DNA of 64,000 bases from Flavobacterium sp. NRK1 (GCF_024054175.1 NZ_JAMXLA010000001.1:3098652-3162651), one strand, 5' to 3'. Numbered from the stretch's first letter, positions 33,434 through 42,911 are shown. Program-made: numbers and translations. Notes: generated by a model not told the origin, from the letters alone.

Positions 33434-34123
33434 TTAAATAGCATTCCAGATGCTATCCGAAGGTACGGGTGCAATAATTTGTATTTTTTCTTTTGATACA
33501 GGGTGGATGAAGTTTAGTTTTCTCGCATGGAGATGTATGCCACCGTCAGGATTACTTCGGTCAAAACCGTATTTAAGATCACCTTTTATAGGAGAACCCA
33601 TTGCAGATAACTGTGAACGTATCTGATGATGCCTGCCTGTATGCAGGTTAATTTCGAGGGCAGTATAATTATTAAGCTCTTTTATAATTGTATATTCAAG
33701 GCTTGCCATTTTACTGTCCGGCACTTCTTTTATATAAGCTTTTGAAGTATTGCTTTTTTCGTTTCTCTTTAAGTAATGAACAAGAGTATCATTACTTTTG
33801 ATTGGTTTGTTTTTAACTATGGCCCAATATGTTTTTTGGGTTTCACGATTTTTAAACAAATCGTTCAGTCTTGTTAGTGCTTTAGAGGTACGGGCAAAAA
33901 TAACTATACCTGTAGTGGGTCTGTCCAATCGGTGGACTACTCCCAAAAAAACTTCTCCAGGCTTGTTATATTTATCTTTTAGGTATTCTTTTACAACATC
34001 ACTAAGAGGCTTGTCACCGGTTTTATCTCCTTGTACAATATCGCCAACCCTTTTATTAACAGCAATAATATGATTGTCCTCATACAGGATCTGAAGATTG
34101 CTTTTGTTGGAAAGTACTTTCAT
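33434..34123 (-). CDS. RluA family RNA pseudouridine synthase
   Basis: Isomerises specific uridines of rRNA or tRNA to pseudouridine. The catalytic motif GVVHRLDRPTTG carries Asp67. ARTSKALTRLNDLF and the later INLHTGRHHQIRSQL are typical of the RluA group. At 229 residues it lacks the N-terminal S4 domain, so it resembles the short RluA/TruC-like members. The RNA target cannot be assigned. It lies 25 bases after panB on the same strand. Confidence 0.92.
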   Translation of the reverse strand: MKVLSNKSNLQILYEDNHIIAVNKRVGDIVQGDKTGDKPLSDVVKEYLKDKYNKPGEVFLGVVHRLDRPTTGIVIFARTSKALTRLNDLFKNRETQKTYWAIVKNKPIKSNDTLVHYLKRNEKSNTSKAYIKEVPDSKMASLEYTIIKELNNYTALEINLHTGRHHQIRSQLSAMGSPIKGDLKYGFDRSNPDGGIHLHARKLNFIHPVSKEKIQIIAPVPSDSIWNAI

Positions 34124-34148
34124 TTAAAGGCTGAACAATTATTTTTAA

Positions 34149-34967
34149 TTAATATTGCTCGTTCGAATTTGGAAAATCTTTTGATTTTACATCACTTACA
34201 TACTGACCAATAGCATTTGTCATATCCTCATAAAGATTCATATACCTGCGCAGAAAACGGGGACTAAACTCATTGTTCATACCCAGCATATCATGAATAA
34301 CCAGTACCTGACCATCTACGCCGCCTCCGGCTCCGATTCCTATTACCGGTATCGAAATGCTTTCAGCTACTTTTTTAGCTAAATGAGCTGGTATTTTTTC
34401 AAGAACCACAGCAAAACAACCTATGCGTTCCAGCATTTTTGCATCTTCCATAAGTTTTTCTGCTTCTGCATCTTCTTTGGCGCGAACAGTATAAGTTCCA
34501 AATTTATAAATAGACTGAGGGGTAAGTCCTAAATGCCCCATTACCGGAATTCCGGCATTAAGTATTTTTTTAATAGAGTCTTTTATTTCACTGCCCCCTT
34601 CAAGTTTTACAGCATGTCCGCCACTTTCTTTCATTATCCTGATTGATGATCGTAATGCTTCTTTCGGATCTGACTGATAACTTCCGAAAGGCAGGTCAAC
34701 AACAACTAAGGCCCTGGTAATTGCTCTTACTACAGATGATGCATGATATATCATCTGATCAAGCGTTATAGGAAGGGTTGTTTCATGCCCTGCCATTACA
34801 TTTGATGCTGAATCACCTACTAATATTACATCAACTCCTGCTGTGTCAACAATTTTTGCCATGGTAAAATCATAAGAGGTAAGCATTGATATTTTTTCAC
34901 CATTGGCTTTCATTTCAATTAAAGACTTGGTTGTTATTCTTTTATAATCTTTTTTTGCTGTTGACAT
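34149..34967 (-). CDS. panB: 3-methyl-2-oxobutanoate hydroxymethyltransferase
   Basis: PanB makes ketopantoate from 2-ketoisovalerate and methylene-tetrahydrofolate, the first pantothenate step. The 272-residue TIM barrel shows [35 protein letters not shown] (metal and substrate binding), [14 protein letters not shown] and [12 protein letters not shown], all family signatures. [11 protein letters not shown] and [17 protein letters not shown] complete the active-site region. panC and panD are not nearby. Confidence 0.96.
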   Translation of the reverse strand: MSTAKKDYKRITTKSLIEMKANGEKISMLTSYDFTMAKIVDTAGVDVILVGDSASNVMAGHETTLPITLDQMIYHASSVVRAITRALVVVDLPFGSYQSDPKEALRSSIRIMKESGGHAVKLEGGSEIKDSIKKILNAGIPVMGHLGLTPQSIYKFGTYTVRAKEDAEAEKLMEDAKMLERIGCFAVVLEKIPAHLAKKVAESISIPVIGIGAGGGVDGQVLVIHDMLGMNNEFSPRFLRRYMNLYEDMTNAIGQYVSDVKSKDFPNSNEQY

Positions 34968-35099
34968 GACATTAAAAATTTAGAGGGGTAAAAGTACTAA
35001 ATTGTAATAACAATAAGGCTTTCGTTTACTTTTTATTATCTAATTTATGTAACAAAAAACCTGATTAAACTACTATAGTATATATGTAAATTATTAGAT

Positions 35100-35531
35100 A
35101 TGAAAAGAACAATGCTATGCTTACTGTTGATGTTTACTTTTTGTGTAAACGCGCAGGATACAGAAATAAAAAAAACAATTGCGATATTTTTTGAAGGTCT
35201 GCATACTTCCGATACCCTAAAAATAAAATCTGTTTGCAGCAAAAACATGATTTTACAATCTATTTCAGAAAATGAACACGGAGTAAAACTTATAACTGAA
35301 GATTTAAATGAATTTTACAAAATGATCAGTGAAATTCCTTCTGATATTAAAGTTGAGGAAAGGCTCTTAAATTATAGAATACAAATAGATGGGAGTATGG
35401 CCAATGCATGGACGCCCTATGAATTTTATATAAAGGGAAAATTAAGCCATAAAGGCGTAAATTCATTTCAGTTATTTAAGGATGACGGTATATGGAAAAT
35501 AATTTATATTATTGATACCAGAAGAAAATAA
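35100..35531 (+). CDS. Secreted NTF2-like protein
   Basis: A 143-residue exported protein with a signal peptide (MKRTMLCLLLMFTFCVNAQ). The mature part fits an NTF2-like fold: helix IKKTIAIFFEGLHTSDT, then SVCSKNMILQS, and a C-terminal strand pair with AWTPYEFYIKGKLSHKGVNSFQLFKDDGIWKIIYIIDTRR. Members of this secreted group are common in Bacteroidota; role unknown. It is divergent from panB and has no close downstream partner on its strand. Confidence 0.8.
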   Translation: MKRTMLCLLLMFTFCVNAQDTEIKKTIAIFFEGLHTSDTLKIKSVCSKNMILQSISENEHGVKLITEDLNEFYKMISEIPSDIKVEERLLNYRIQIDGSMANAWTPYEFYIKGKLSHKGVNSFQLFKDDGIWKIIYIIDTRRK

Positions 35532-35564
35532 AAAAGTCATAGAGTTAATCTACGGCTCTTTATG

Positions 35565-36992
35565 TTAACAATCAGCATTATTCACCGTAACGGCAAGTCC
35601 GCCTTCAGATGTTTCTTTATATTTATTATTCATATCCTGTGCTGTCTTCCACATAGTATCAACTACTTTGTCTAAAGGCACTTTCGCATTTTTTGGATCA
35701 GTTTCCAATGCAAGTTCTGCGGCATTAATTGCTTTAATTGCTCCCATTGTATTTCTTTCAATACAAGGTATTTGTACCAATCCGCCAATAGGATCACATG
35801 TCATACCCAAGTGATGTTCCATAGCAATTTCTGCAGCCATAAGGCTTTGTTCCGGCGTTCCTCCCATAAGTTCGCAAAGTGCAGCAGCAGCCATTGCAGA
35901 AGATACACCAATTTCAGCCTGGCAACCGCCCATAGCAGCAGAAATTGTTGCTCCCTTTTTAAAGATACTGCCCACTTCTCCGGCCACCATTAAAAATTGT
36001 TTGATATGGCTTTCGTCAGCATCATGATTTTCAATTACCATATAGTACATAAGTACAGCCGGTATAACGCCTGCGCTTCCGTTTGTTGGCGCGGTAACCA
36101 CACGGCCTAAAGCAGCATTCACTTCATTAACGGCCAGGGCAAAACAACTTACCCATTTTAATATCTGACGGAATTTTACTTCTGTTTTTCTTATAACTTT
36201 CAGCCACTCCCATGGATTGTTATATGGTAGTTCGCCAATCATATTCTTGTGCATATCAAAGGCTCTGCGTCGTACATTTAAACCACCTGGCAGCACACCT
36301 TCTGTGTGGCAGCCGGTGTACATACATTCCAGCATTGTATTCCAGATGCGCATAAGTTCTTTGTCAATCTCTTCTTCAGTGCGGATTGACTTTTCATTTT
36401 CATAAACTATTTCAGATATTTTTTTTCCTTCTGTCCTGGTATAATTTAAAAGCTCATCTGCTTTATCAACTGGGAAGGGGAAGGCGCATCTTATCTGTTC
36501 CTTTTCTTTGGCTACTGTTCTCTCTTCTTTAACAACGAAACCACCACCTATAGAATAGAATGTAGATTCATATTCCTGTTCATCATCTGTGAAAGCAGTG
36601 AACATAAAACCATTAGAATGAAAAGGAAGAAAATTTTTATTGAATATAATATCTCTTGAAATAAAAAAGGGAATATTTTTCTTGCCGTCAAGATTGATTT
36701 GATAGCTAACATTTATATTTTCTATTATTGAACCAATACTCTCAATAGGAACATATTCAGGGTCAGCACCACTAAGGCCAAGCATTACTGCAAGATCTGT
36801 AGCATGTCCTTTTCCTGTAAGAGAAAGTGACCCGTAAAGATCTACCTTAACGCGATTTACTTTATTGAAAATTCCTTCTTCATGAAGTTCTTTTAAAAAA
36901 CGTTCGGCGCCACGCCACGGCCCAAGAGTGTGTGAACTTGAAGGTCCTACACCAATTTTGAGCATATCGAAAACAGAAATACATTCATTCAT
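35565..36992 (-). CDS. sdaA: L-serine ammonia-lyase, iron-sulfur type, single chain
   Basis: Deaminates L-serine to pyruvate using a [4Fe-4S] cluster. The beta domain comes first ([26 protein letters not shown]) and the alpha domain after residue 190 ([22 protein letters not shown]). Candidate cluster cysteines lie in [21 protein letters not shown] and [16 protein letters not shown]. The start at 36992 gives 475 residues and lies 45 bases after a consensus minus-strand -7 element (37038-37045). The longer ORF to 37040 would pass through that promoter and adds an unrelated stretch, so it is rejected. Beta and alpha are fused as in E. coli SdaA. Confidence 0.95.
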   Translation of the reverse strand: MNECISVFDMLKIGVGPSSSHTLGPWRGAERFLKELHEEGIFNKVNRVKVDLYGSLSLTGKGHATDLAVMLGLSGADPEYVPIESIGSIIENINVSYQINLDGKKNIPFFISRDIIFNKNFLPFHSNGFMFTAFTDDEQEYESTFYSIGGGFVVKEERTVAKEKEQIRCAFPFPVDKADELLNYTRTEGKKISEIVYENEKSIRTEEEIDKELMRIWNTMLECMYTGCHTEGVLPGGLNVRRRAFDMHKNMIGELPYNNPWEWLKVIRKTEVKFRQILKWVSCFALAVNEVNAALGRVVTAPTNGSAGVIPAVLMYYMVIENHDADESHIKQFLMVAGEVGSIFKKGATISAAMGGCQAEIGVSSAMAAAALCELMGGTPEQSLMAAEIAMEHHLGMTCDPIGGLVQIPCIERNTMGAIKAINAAELALETDPKNAKVPLDKVVDTMWKTAQDMNNKYKETSEGGLAVTVNNADC

Positions 36993-37037
36993 AGCAATTA
37001 CAGCAAATTGTTGTAAAGATAGTTTATTTACAGCGTG

Positions 37038-37045
37038 CAAATGTA
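37038..37045 (-). promoter_or_regulatory. Flavobacterial -7 element for sdaA
   Basis: TACATTTG on the minus strand matches TAnnTTTG and lies 45 bases before the ATG at 36992, which helps to decide the start. Confidence 0.5.
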
Positions 37046-37193
37046 TATAAATTGATACAACTACAACGATATAGGATTAAAATTGTTGATTTGCTAAATT
37101 GGAAATAACAAAGAAGCTCTAAGTTGTTATAAGTTTAATTTTAGCAGAGTGTTTTAATGCTAAATCATGATAGTTTTAATATAAAAAAAACCT

Positions 37194-37206
37194 CCGGAAT
37201 TTCCGG
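37194..37206 (-). terminator. Probable terminator of the thioesterase gene
   Basis: A 6-bp stem ccggaa/ttccgg with partial pairing outside it, followed on the minus strand by eight Ts. It lies 30 bases past the 37236 gene. Confidence 0.55.
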
Positions 37207-37235
37207 AAGTCAGATTTAAAAAGGGGAGATTAACA

Positions 37236-37712
37236 CTATCTCTTTACAAGCATTGCAAGCCTTTCGGTATGCGATTTTACATGGTGCAATGTTGTTTCTT
37301 CAAGGGGGGAGGCTAATTTTATAAACCAGTCAGGATGATTGCTTCTCTTACCTGTTTGCAGTTTAATATGAATAAATTTTGTCCATAATAAAGCCTTAAG
37401 TTGATTTTCCTGTTCGTTCCACATGGACATTTCTACAATGAGGCTGTCGTCCGCTAGTTTTATGAGTAATGATTTTATGCAAACATTTTCATTGTATAGG
37501 GCAGGAGCCAGGTATGTTATTTCGTGCCTGTTTACCATCCATCCGGAACCTTTTTCATACAAATCTGTCATATTGATGTTATGAAAATCATTAAGATGAT
37601 CTTCACGTGCATTAAGCATGTAATCCAGATAGCCTGAATTATGAAGGTGCTTAAAAGAATCGCAATCGCTGAATCGTATTTTATAAAATGTTTTTAGTTC
37701 CATTTGCTTCAA
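37236..37712 (-). CDS. Acyl-CoA thioesterase, hot-dog fold (4HBT family)
   Basis: A 158-residue single hot-dog domain. The start KTFYKIRFSDCDSFKHLHNSGYLDYML fits the 4HBT pattern, with the catalytic-type Asp in SDCD and HLHNSGY replacing the usual GHVNN-like motif. HEITYLAPALY and SLIVEMSMWNEQENQLKALLWTKF continue the fold. It should hydrolyse an acyl- or aryl-CoA thioester; the substrate is unknown. It is monocistronic with a T-rich terminator. Confidence 0.82.
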   Translation of the reverse strand: MKQMELKTFYKIRFSDCDSFKHLHNSGYLDYMLNAREDHLNDFHNINMTDLYEKGSGWMVNRHEITYLAPALYNENVCIKSLLIKLADDSLIVEMSMWNEQENQLKALLWTKFIHIKLQTGKRSNHPDWFIKLASPLEETTLHHVKSHTERLAMLVKR

Positions 37713-37771
37713 TTTTCTTAAAGCAAATTTGTATCAAAGTAAAAATATTTCCTTTGACAATTATCAAAAAA

Positions 37772-38356
37772 TCAATTTACTTTAGATCTTATTCTGCTAA
37801 GTGTTTCATGTGTAATACCAAGATATGATGAAATAATACCAAGCGGTGCGCGCTGCAATAAAGTTGGGTTTGATTTAAGCAGATTTATATAGCGTTCTTC
37901 TGCAGTTTTAAACTGAAGGTCGCTCAGGCGTCTTTGCAGCGCTATTAAGTCAGCAGTAATAATATGCCTGCCCAGGCGCTCAATTTCATGATGATTGTCG
38001 TAAAGTTGCTCTAATTTTTCATACGGCATAGACCATATTACTGAAGGTTCTAAAAGTTCTATCTGTCTTCCATCAGGTGTATTAGTAAGATGTCCGGTCA
38101 TTGAGCAGGTAAAAGAGTTTTCCGCACAAAATCTTTCAGTAACTTCTTTGCCTTCTTTAAGATAAAATGTTCGTGAAAGTCCTTTTTCTATATAATGCAC
38201 ATTTCTGCATATACCGCCAATAGGTACTAATATGTGCCCTTTTGGTAATGATTCTTTTACCATATGGGCCAGTAATATCTTTTTACTTTCTATGCTTAGC
38301 TTTACAAAAGGAGAAACACTATCAAAAAAACTGATGGGTTTTACTTTATTTTCCAT
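37772..38356 (-). CDS. Crp/Fnr family transcriptional regulator
   Basis: The protein has an N-terminal cyclic-nucleotide-binding-like beta roll (KESLPKGHILVPIGGICRNVHYIEKGLSRTFYLKEGKEV) and a C-terminal helix-turn-helix (GIISSYLGITHETLSRIRSKV). The start chosen is ATG 38356 (MENKVKPISFF), giving 194 residues. The longer ORF upstream runs through a terminator and into the next gene and is rejected. It lacks the Fnr-type N-terminal cysteine cluster, so it is not an iron-sulfur Fnr. Ligand and targets are unknown. It lies 50 bases after the NSUN-type gene but is separated from it by a terminator. Confidence 0.9.
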   Translation of the reverse strand: MENKVKPISFFDSVSPFVKLSIESKKILLAHMVKESLPKGHILVPIGGICRNVHYIEKGLSRTFYLKEGKEVTERFCAENSFTCSMTGHLTNTPDGRQIELLEPSVIWSMPYEKLEQLYDNHHEIERLGRHIITADLIALQRRLSDLQFKTAEERYINLLKSNPTLLQRAPLGIISSYLGITHETLSRIRSKVN

Positions 38357-38380
38357 ACTCAAAGTTAATAAATAAAAAAA

Positions 38381-38397
38381 CCTCCCTGTTAGGGAGG
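38381..38397 (-). terminator. Terminator of the RsmB/NSUN-type gene
   Basis: A 7-bp perfect GC-rich stem (cctccct with agggagg) around a GTT loop, followed on the minus strand by a run of Ts. Confidence 0.85.
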
Positions 38398-38405
38398 CTG
38401 TAATA

Positions 38406-39623
38406 CTATTTGTTTTTTCTTTCGAGCAATGCCATGTAAAAACCGTCAAAACCACTTTCTGAAGCCAGTACTTTATTTTCTTTAATAAAGGTAAATTCTT
38501 TTCCAATTTCAGTAGTAAGGAATTTTTTGACCTGCTCTTCATTTTCTGATGGCAATACAGAGCATGTTGCATATACCATTTTTCCGCCCGGTTTTACAAT
38601 TTTGGAATAACTTTCCAATACCTCGGACTGAACCTTCCTTATATTATCTATAAATTCAGGCTGAAGTTTCCATTTGCTATCAGGGTTGCGCTTTAATACA
38701 CCCAATCCGCTGCATGGAGCATCTATAAGTACACGGTCTGCTTTTTCATGCAGTTTCTTTATAACTTTTGTGCTGTCTATAATACGGTACTCTATATTAA
38801 AGGCGCTGTTTCTTTTTGCACGTAATTTAAGCTGTTTCAGTTTGCTTTCATAAAGGTCCATAGCAATAAGCTGACCTTTATTTTGCATTAGCGATGCCAT
38901 GTGCAATGTTTTTCCTCCTGCGCCTGCACATGTATCTACAACACGCATGCCCGGCTCTACTTCAAGGAAACGCGCTACTAATTGAGATGATGCATCCTGA
39001 ACTTCAAATAAACCTTCTTTAAAAGCATCTGTAAGAAATACATTCGCTCTTTCTTTCAGAATAAGGGCATCAGGATAATCTTTATCAATAATAGTTTCTA
39101 TATTTAAATCCATAAGAATAGCACGAAGCTTTTCCCTTGTGGTTTTAAGTGTATTTACCCTTAAAATAACTTTTGCCTGCTCATTTTGTGCAGCAAGTTC
39201 TTTTTCCCATTTGGTTTCACCTAATTCTTTAACGCCCAATTCATCCATCCAGTCAGGTATAGATTCCCTGTATTTTCTTGTTTTAGAAAGTTCATCAAAG
39301 CGCCCTTTTATACGACGCACAGGGGTGTCTTCAAAATATTTCCAGTCAGGCAGAGTGATACCTCTTAATACAGCCCAAACGGCAAAAATGCGCCAAAGCT
39401 TATCTCTGTCAAGAGGTTCTTTAACTTCTGCAATTTCAGTATATAAACGTTTCCAACGAACAATTTCATATATAGTTTCTGCTACAAATTTTCTATCGGC
39501 ACTCCCCCAGCGTTTATCTTTTTTCAATGCGCGTGCAACTACCTTGTCGGCATATTCTCCATCATTAAAGATAAAGCCTAGTGAATCAATAACTGTAAAA
39601 ACTAAGTTTCTGTGTAATCTCAT
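38406..39623 (-). CDS. RsmB/NSUN-type RNA cytosine-C5 methyltransferase
   Basis: An N-terminal helical NusB-like RNA-binding region (1-140; ADRKFVAETIYEIVRWKRLY) precedes a Rossmann methyltransferase domain. Motif I is VDTCAGAGGKTLHMASLM. The two family cysteines are in DAPCSGLGVLKRNPD and YATCSVLPSENEEQV. Such enzymes make m5C in rRNA or tRNA; RsmB methylates 16S C967. ATG 39623 (MRLHRNLV) gives 405 residues. An upstream start at 39644 would fall inside a -7 element and is rejected. The target is inferred. Confidence 0.92.
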   Translation of the reverse strand: MRLHRNLVFTVIDSLGFIFNDGEYADKVVARALKKDKRWGSADRKFVAETIYEIVRWKRLYTEIAEVKEPLDRDKLWRIFAVWAVLRGITLPDWKYFEDTPVRRIKGRFDELSKTRKYRESIPDWMDELGVKELGETKWEKELAAQNEQAKVILRVNTLKTTREKLRAILMDLNIETIIDKDYPDALILKERANVFLTDAFKEGLFEVQDASSQLVARFLEVEPGMRVVDTCAGAGGKTLHMASLMQNKGQLIAMDLYESKLKQLKLRAKRNSAFNIEYRIIDSTKVIKKLHEKADRVLIDAPCSGLGVLKRNPDSKWKLQPEFIDNIRKVQSEVLESYSKIVKPGGKMVYATCSVLPSENEEQVKKFLTTEIGKEFTFIKENKVLASESGFDGFYMALLERKNK

Positions 39624-39641
39624 TATTGTAATTTGAAGCTG

Positions 39642-39649
39642 CAAAGGTA
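39642..39649 (-). promoter_or_regulatory. Flavobacterial -7 element for the RsmB/NSUN-type gene
   Basis: TACCTTTG on the minus strand matches TAnnTTTG, 18 bases before the ATG at 39623. Confidence 0.45.
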
Positions 39650-39689
39650 TTATTTTTTGGGCAGATACACTAAAATCAATTGTTTGTCA

Positions 39690-40562
39690 TTAATACCTTT
39701 TTAAAAAGGTTGAAGGCGTATAGCCGGTTTTCTTTTTAAACAATCTCGAAAAGTAGGCGTAATCATCATACCCTAATGCATAACCTATTTCCGTAAAACT
39801 GCTTTTTTGAAGAATTAATGCCTTTTTTGCTTCAAGCATTATACGGTCAATTATAACATCAGATGCCGTTTTCCCTACTATAGTCTGTGTTATTCTATTT
39901 AGGTGTTTAGATGTTATATTCAGCATGTAAGCATAAGCCGCAGGTGATTTTATAGTTGTATAGTGCTCACCAACCAGTTCTTCAAATTTTCTGAACTTAG
40001 CATAATAAGTGTTCCTGTTTTCGCCGGGAATAATGTTTTGAGATATATAATTTCTAGTACTTTCAATATATATGCGATCTACTAAATTAATTATATATTC
40101 TTTTTTAAGTATATTATTATCTTCATTCTCTTTAATAATTTTTTTAAATAATTGTTTGATTTCCTTGTAAGTATCATTTTCGAGATGTATAAAAGGTGAA
40201 TTATGCATACTAAAAAAGAAAGGAAAATGACTCAAGTGATTATTAGTGAAATGTAAGTCGTAAAACATTTTACTATGAAGAAAAATATATCCCTCTGTGT
40301 CATCTGATAGTTCCCAGTGATGTGTCTGTCCGGGATTTAAAAAGAATAAAGCCCCGGGCTCTACAGTATATACGGTAAAGTCCACCTCATGCGTGCCCTT
40401 TCCTTTAGTAAATAATATTCCCAGATAAAAATTATGAGAGTGGGGCAGTGCTATATCCTTATGCCTGGTGGCCAAATGATTTTCAAGTGTATTAGCATAA
40501 AAATCTTCAGGACTGTTATCACCCTGAAATTGCTGCATCTGAAGTATGGACACTTTTTTCAT
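39690..40562 (-). CDS. AraC family transcriptional regulator
   Basis: The 290-residue protein has an N-terminal cupin-like sensing domain (HKDIALPHSHNFYLGILFTKGKGTHEVDF, FFLNPGQTHHWEL) and a C-terminal AraC DNA-binding domain with two helix-turn-helices. The signature near the end is SFTEIGYALGYDDYAYFSRLFKKKTGYTPSTFLKRY. Ligand and targets are unknown. It is divergent from the DUF983 gene, 93 bases away, which could be a target. Confidence 0.93.
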   Translation of the reverse strand: MKKVSILQMQQFQGDNSPEDFYANTLENHLATRHKDIALPHSHNFYLGILFTKGKGTHEVDFTVYTVEPGALFFLNPGQTHHWELSDDTEGYIFLHSKMFYDLHFTNNHLSHFPFFFSMHNSPFIHLENDTYKEIKQLFKKIIKENEDNNILKKEYIINLVDRIYIESTRNYISQNIIPGENRNTYYAKFRKFEELVGEHYTTIKSPAAYAYMLNITSKHLNRITQTIVGKTASDVIIDRIMLEAKKALILQKSSFTEIGYALGYDDYAYFSRLFKKKTGYTPSTFLKRY

Positions 40563-40634
40563 ATTATAACTATTATGTCCTAAAAGTACAAATTACTGAG
40601 AATATATTTCATGGATTAAAATATCTTATAGATA

Positions 40635-40642
40635 TAAATTTG
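40635..40642 (+). promoter_or_regulatory. Flavobacterial -7 element before the DUF983 gene
   Basis: TAAATTTG matches TAnnTTTG, 13 bases before the ATG at 40656, so the leader would be very short. Confidence 0.45.
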
Positions 40643-40655
40643 TAATAAAAAAACA

Positions 40656-41015
40656 ATGTCACAATTTACAGATATTATAGAAGAAAAATGTCCGAAATGC
40701 GGTCGGGGAAAAGTGTTTTACAAAAAGGGTAATCCGTTATTATTTCAAATGCCGGGAATGCATGATAATTGCAGGGTTTGTGGCCATAAATTTGAACGTG
40801 AACCGGGTTATTTTTTTGGATCAATGTATGTAAGCTATGCGCTAACTGTGGCAGAAATGATTGCCGTTTTTTTAGTAGCTCAGTTTTTTATTAAAAGTTA
40901 TATTGGTATGATTAGCCTGATCGCAGTTTTTTCGGTACTCTTAAGTACTTTCAATTTCAGGCTTTCAAGAATGGTATGGATCTATATGTTTGACGGTAAA
41001 AAAAATAGAAGTTAG
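40656..41015 (+). CDS. DUF983 zinc-ribbon membrane protein
   Basis: The 119-residue protein begins with a zinc ribbon made of two CxxC knuckles (EEKCPKCGRGKVF and NCRVCGHKFEREPGYFFG). Two membrane helices follow (about 57-77 and 79-98). This is the DUF983 pattern; function is unknown. The gene stands alone downstream of its own -7 element and is divergent from the AraC regulator. Confidence 0.9.
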   Translation: MSQFTDIIEEKCPKCGRGKVFYKKGNPLLFQMPGMHDNCRVCGHKFEREPGYFFGSMYVSYALTVAEMIAVFLVAQFFIKSYIGMISLIAVFSVLLSTFNFRLSRMVWIYMFDGKKNRS

Positions 41016-41095
41016 ACATATAAAGAGTGTATTTCAGCGATAATATTTTCCTTTCAACTTCTTTGTATTTTAGGTCTCATCCTAATTAATTGAAG

Positions 41096-41173
41096 TAATT
41101 TTGAATTTTTTTCACAAAAAATAGCTTTTTTGTATATAAAATCTACTCATAACTTAATATGTGAGTAGATTTT
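41096..41173 (+). promoter_or_regulatory. -7 element and double-hairpin leader before the lipoprotein gene
   Basis: A consensus -7 TAATTTTG (41096-41103) is followed by a hairpin at 41114-41133 (8-bp arms ACAAAAAA/TTTTTTGT). A second hairpin lies at 41138-41173 (12-bp arms aaaatctactca/tgagtagatttt) with a T-rich run right after it. The start codon lies only about 27 bases beyond. Either the second stem terminates the DUF983 transcript, or both form an attenuating leader. Confidence 0.45.
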
Positions 41174-41202
41174 TTATTATATTAGCATTCCAAATTTTTA
41201 TG

Positions 41203-42252
41203 ATGAAGAAAGTGTTATTTCTTTTAATAGCGGCATCATTTTTTTCCTGTAAAAAAAAGGAAAACATGGTTTACAACCCTTCTTTCAAAAATGTATCTGT
41301 AGATACTTTATTGAATGATGATATTAGTATAAGAGCTATTACTTTAGATGGTGACAGAGTTTGGTATGCCGGAAGTAAAGGAAAATACGGCTGGGTTTCA
41401 TTATCAGGAGGAAAGAATTTTAGTGGAGTAGCTGCGCAGGATTCATTATTACCTGAATTTAGAGCCATAGCTCAAACCGGAAAAAATATTTTTATACTTA
41501 ATGCCGGAAATCCGGCTTTACTATATAGGATATCTAAAGATGGCAAGCATACTAAACTTGTTTATACAGAAGATGGAGAGAAAGTGTTCTATGACAGTAT
41601 GCAGTTTATTAATGATTTTGAAGGAATAGCTATGGGTGATCCTGTAGCCGGATGTCTGTCTGTTATTAAGACTACTGATGGCGGTACAACCTGGAGAAAA
41701 ATTTCCTGCAATACTATTCCTGCTGTTTATGAAGGGGAAGCGGCATTTGCAGCAAGTAATTCAAATGTAATTGTAAAAGGAGATAATATCTGGATAGTAT
41801 CTGGTGGAAAAAAATCAAGAGTTTTTTTCTCATCTGATAAAGGTGCAACATGGAAAGCTTATGATACACCTATCATACAGGGTAGGGAGATGACCGGAAT
41901 ATTTTCAGCCGATTTTTATGATCAAAAAATTGGTTTTGCCGTCGGTGGTGATTATGAACATTTAGATAAAAATTCAGGAAATAAAATATTAACGGTTGAT
42001 GGTGGCAAGACATGGGAACTTGTAGGTGAAAATGCCGGATTTGGTTATGCATCATGTGTTCAGTTTCTGCCCAATAGCGATGGGAACGAACTTTTTACTG
42101 TAGGTCATTCCGGAGGATATTATTCCTTTGACAGGGGAGCAAGTTGGGAAAAACTGTTAGATGATAAAACTTTGCATACTTTACGATTTCTTAATGACAG
42201 CATAGCAATTGCAGCTGGTCAAAATAAGATAGTAAGATTGAAGTTTAAATAG
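41203..42252 (+). CDS. BNR/Ycf48-like repeat lipoprotein
   Basis: A lipoprotein (MKKVLFLLIAASFFSC, lipid attachment at Cys16) followed by a beta-propeller with Asp-box repeats: KTTDGGTTWRKI, SSDKGATWKAY, TVDGGKTWEL and SFDRGASWEKL. The fold resembles the Ycf48/photosystem-II-stability group often mislabelled oxidoreductase in Bacteroidota. The function is unknown; a sialidase is unlikely because the Asp-boxes alone are not diagnostic. ATG at 41203 or 41200 gives the lipoprotein signal, while the GTG at 41161 lies inside a hairpin and is rejected. Confidence 0.8.
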   Translation: MKKVLFLLIAASFFSCKKKENMVYNPSFKNVSVDTLLNDDISIRAITLDGDRVWYAGSKGKYGWVSLSGGKNFSGVAAQDSLLPEFRAIAQTGKNIFILNAGNPALLYRISKDGKHTKLVYTEDGEKVFYDSMQFINDFEGIAMGDPVAGCLSVIKTTDGGTTWRKISCNTIPAVYEGEAAFAASNSNVIVKGDNIWIVSGGKKSRVFFSSDKGATWKAYDTPIIQGREMTGIFSADFYDQKIGFAVGGDYEHLDKNSGNKILTVDGGKTWELVGENAGFGYASCVQFLPNSDGNELFTVGHSGGYYSFDRGASWEKLLDDKTLHTLRFLNDSIAIAAGQNKIVRLKFK

Positions 42253-42369
42253 AAAAATTATTAAATTTGTTTTATAACTTATATAAAATCAGGCGGATTG
42301 ACGATATTTTTACGATTATCTCTTTGAAAAGGCTGAAAAAAAGTAGATTTATGGTTTAGATAAAAAAGA

Positions 42370-42453
42370 GAAAGAGAAGCTGTAACTTCCCTTTCCCAAA
42401 CTTAAACTAAACATAAACTAACTAATTGGTTAATCATTTGATTAGATCCAATT
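42370..42453 (-). terminator. Terminator region of the ECF sigma operon
   Basis: A stem at 42370-42395 (10-bp arms with one mismatch, 6-base loop) is followed on the minus strand by a T run. A second hairpin lies at 42424-42453 (aattgg-taatc with gatta-ccaatt). The rest of the 217-base gap to 42253 shows nothing else. Confidence 0.6.
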
Positions 42454-42469
42454 AACTTTCATAAACTAC

Positions 42470-42907
42470 TTAATCTTTTTTACCTTTATATTTATTGAGC
42501 AGAATCCTATTAAAATCGTCTTCCGCTGTTTTTAATTTTAAAATTTTCTTAGGTCCTATAACCGGCTTTAAATCATTAATTAATTTTTTTCGCAGGTTAA
42601 AAATCTCTTCTTCAGCATTCTCAAGCTGTATTACATATAAAAGGGCTTCTTTTTGTGAAAGGTCGTCAATTCCTTTTTCTTCAAGCTTATTATTTAGAGG
42701 CCTTATTTTATTGTAACGTATATCGTAAATTTTTTGCTCACAGTCAAGATATAATGGCCAAAATTTTCTCGACTCTGTGGCTGTTAATTTTAGCGCAGCA
42801 TCTATATGTGCTGATTTTAGTGCCTTTATCTGATCTCTCCTGTCTGCCTGCCCGAAAGCGAACATGGTAAACAATAGAAAGAAAGATACAGCATATTTTA
42901 TTTTCAT
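42470..42907 (-). CDS. Periplasmic partner protein of the ECF sigma locus
   Basis: A 145-residue exported protein. The start at 42907 (MKIKYAVSFFLLFTMFAFGQ) gives a clear signal peptide; the longer ORF adds 16 unrelated residues. The mature part is all helical and charged, with AALKLTATESRKFWPLYLDCEQKIYDIR, reminiscent of Spy/CpxP-like chaperone-sensors. Homologues in flavobacteria carry the label 'sensor of ECF-type sigma factor', which is a genome-context label. It begins 4 bases after the 42912 gene's stop, so it is in the operon with the sigma factor. Confidence 0.78.
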   Translation of the reverse strand: MKIKYAVSFFLLFTMFAFGQADRRDQIKALKSAHIDAALKLTATESRKFWPLYLDCEQKIYDIRYNKIRPLNNKLEEKGIDDLSQKEALLYVIQLENAEEEIFNLRKKLINDLKPVIGPKKILKLKTAEDDFNRILLNKYKGKKD

Positions 42908-42911
42908 AGCG

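Noticed and set aside
38357..38572. N-terminal extension of the Crp/Fnr regulator
   Set aside because: It crosses a clear terminator (38381-38397) and runs antisense-free but out of frame through the end of the RsmB/NSUN gene. ATG 38356 begins the conserved domain.
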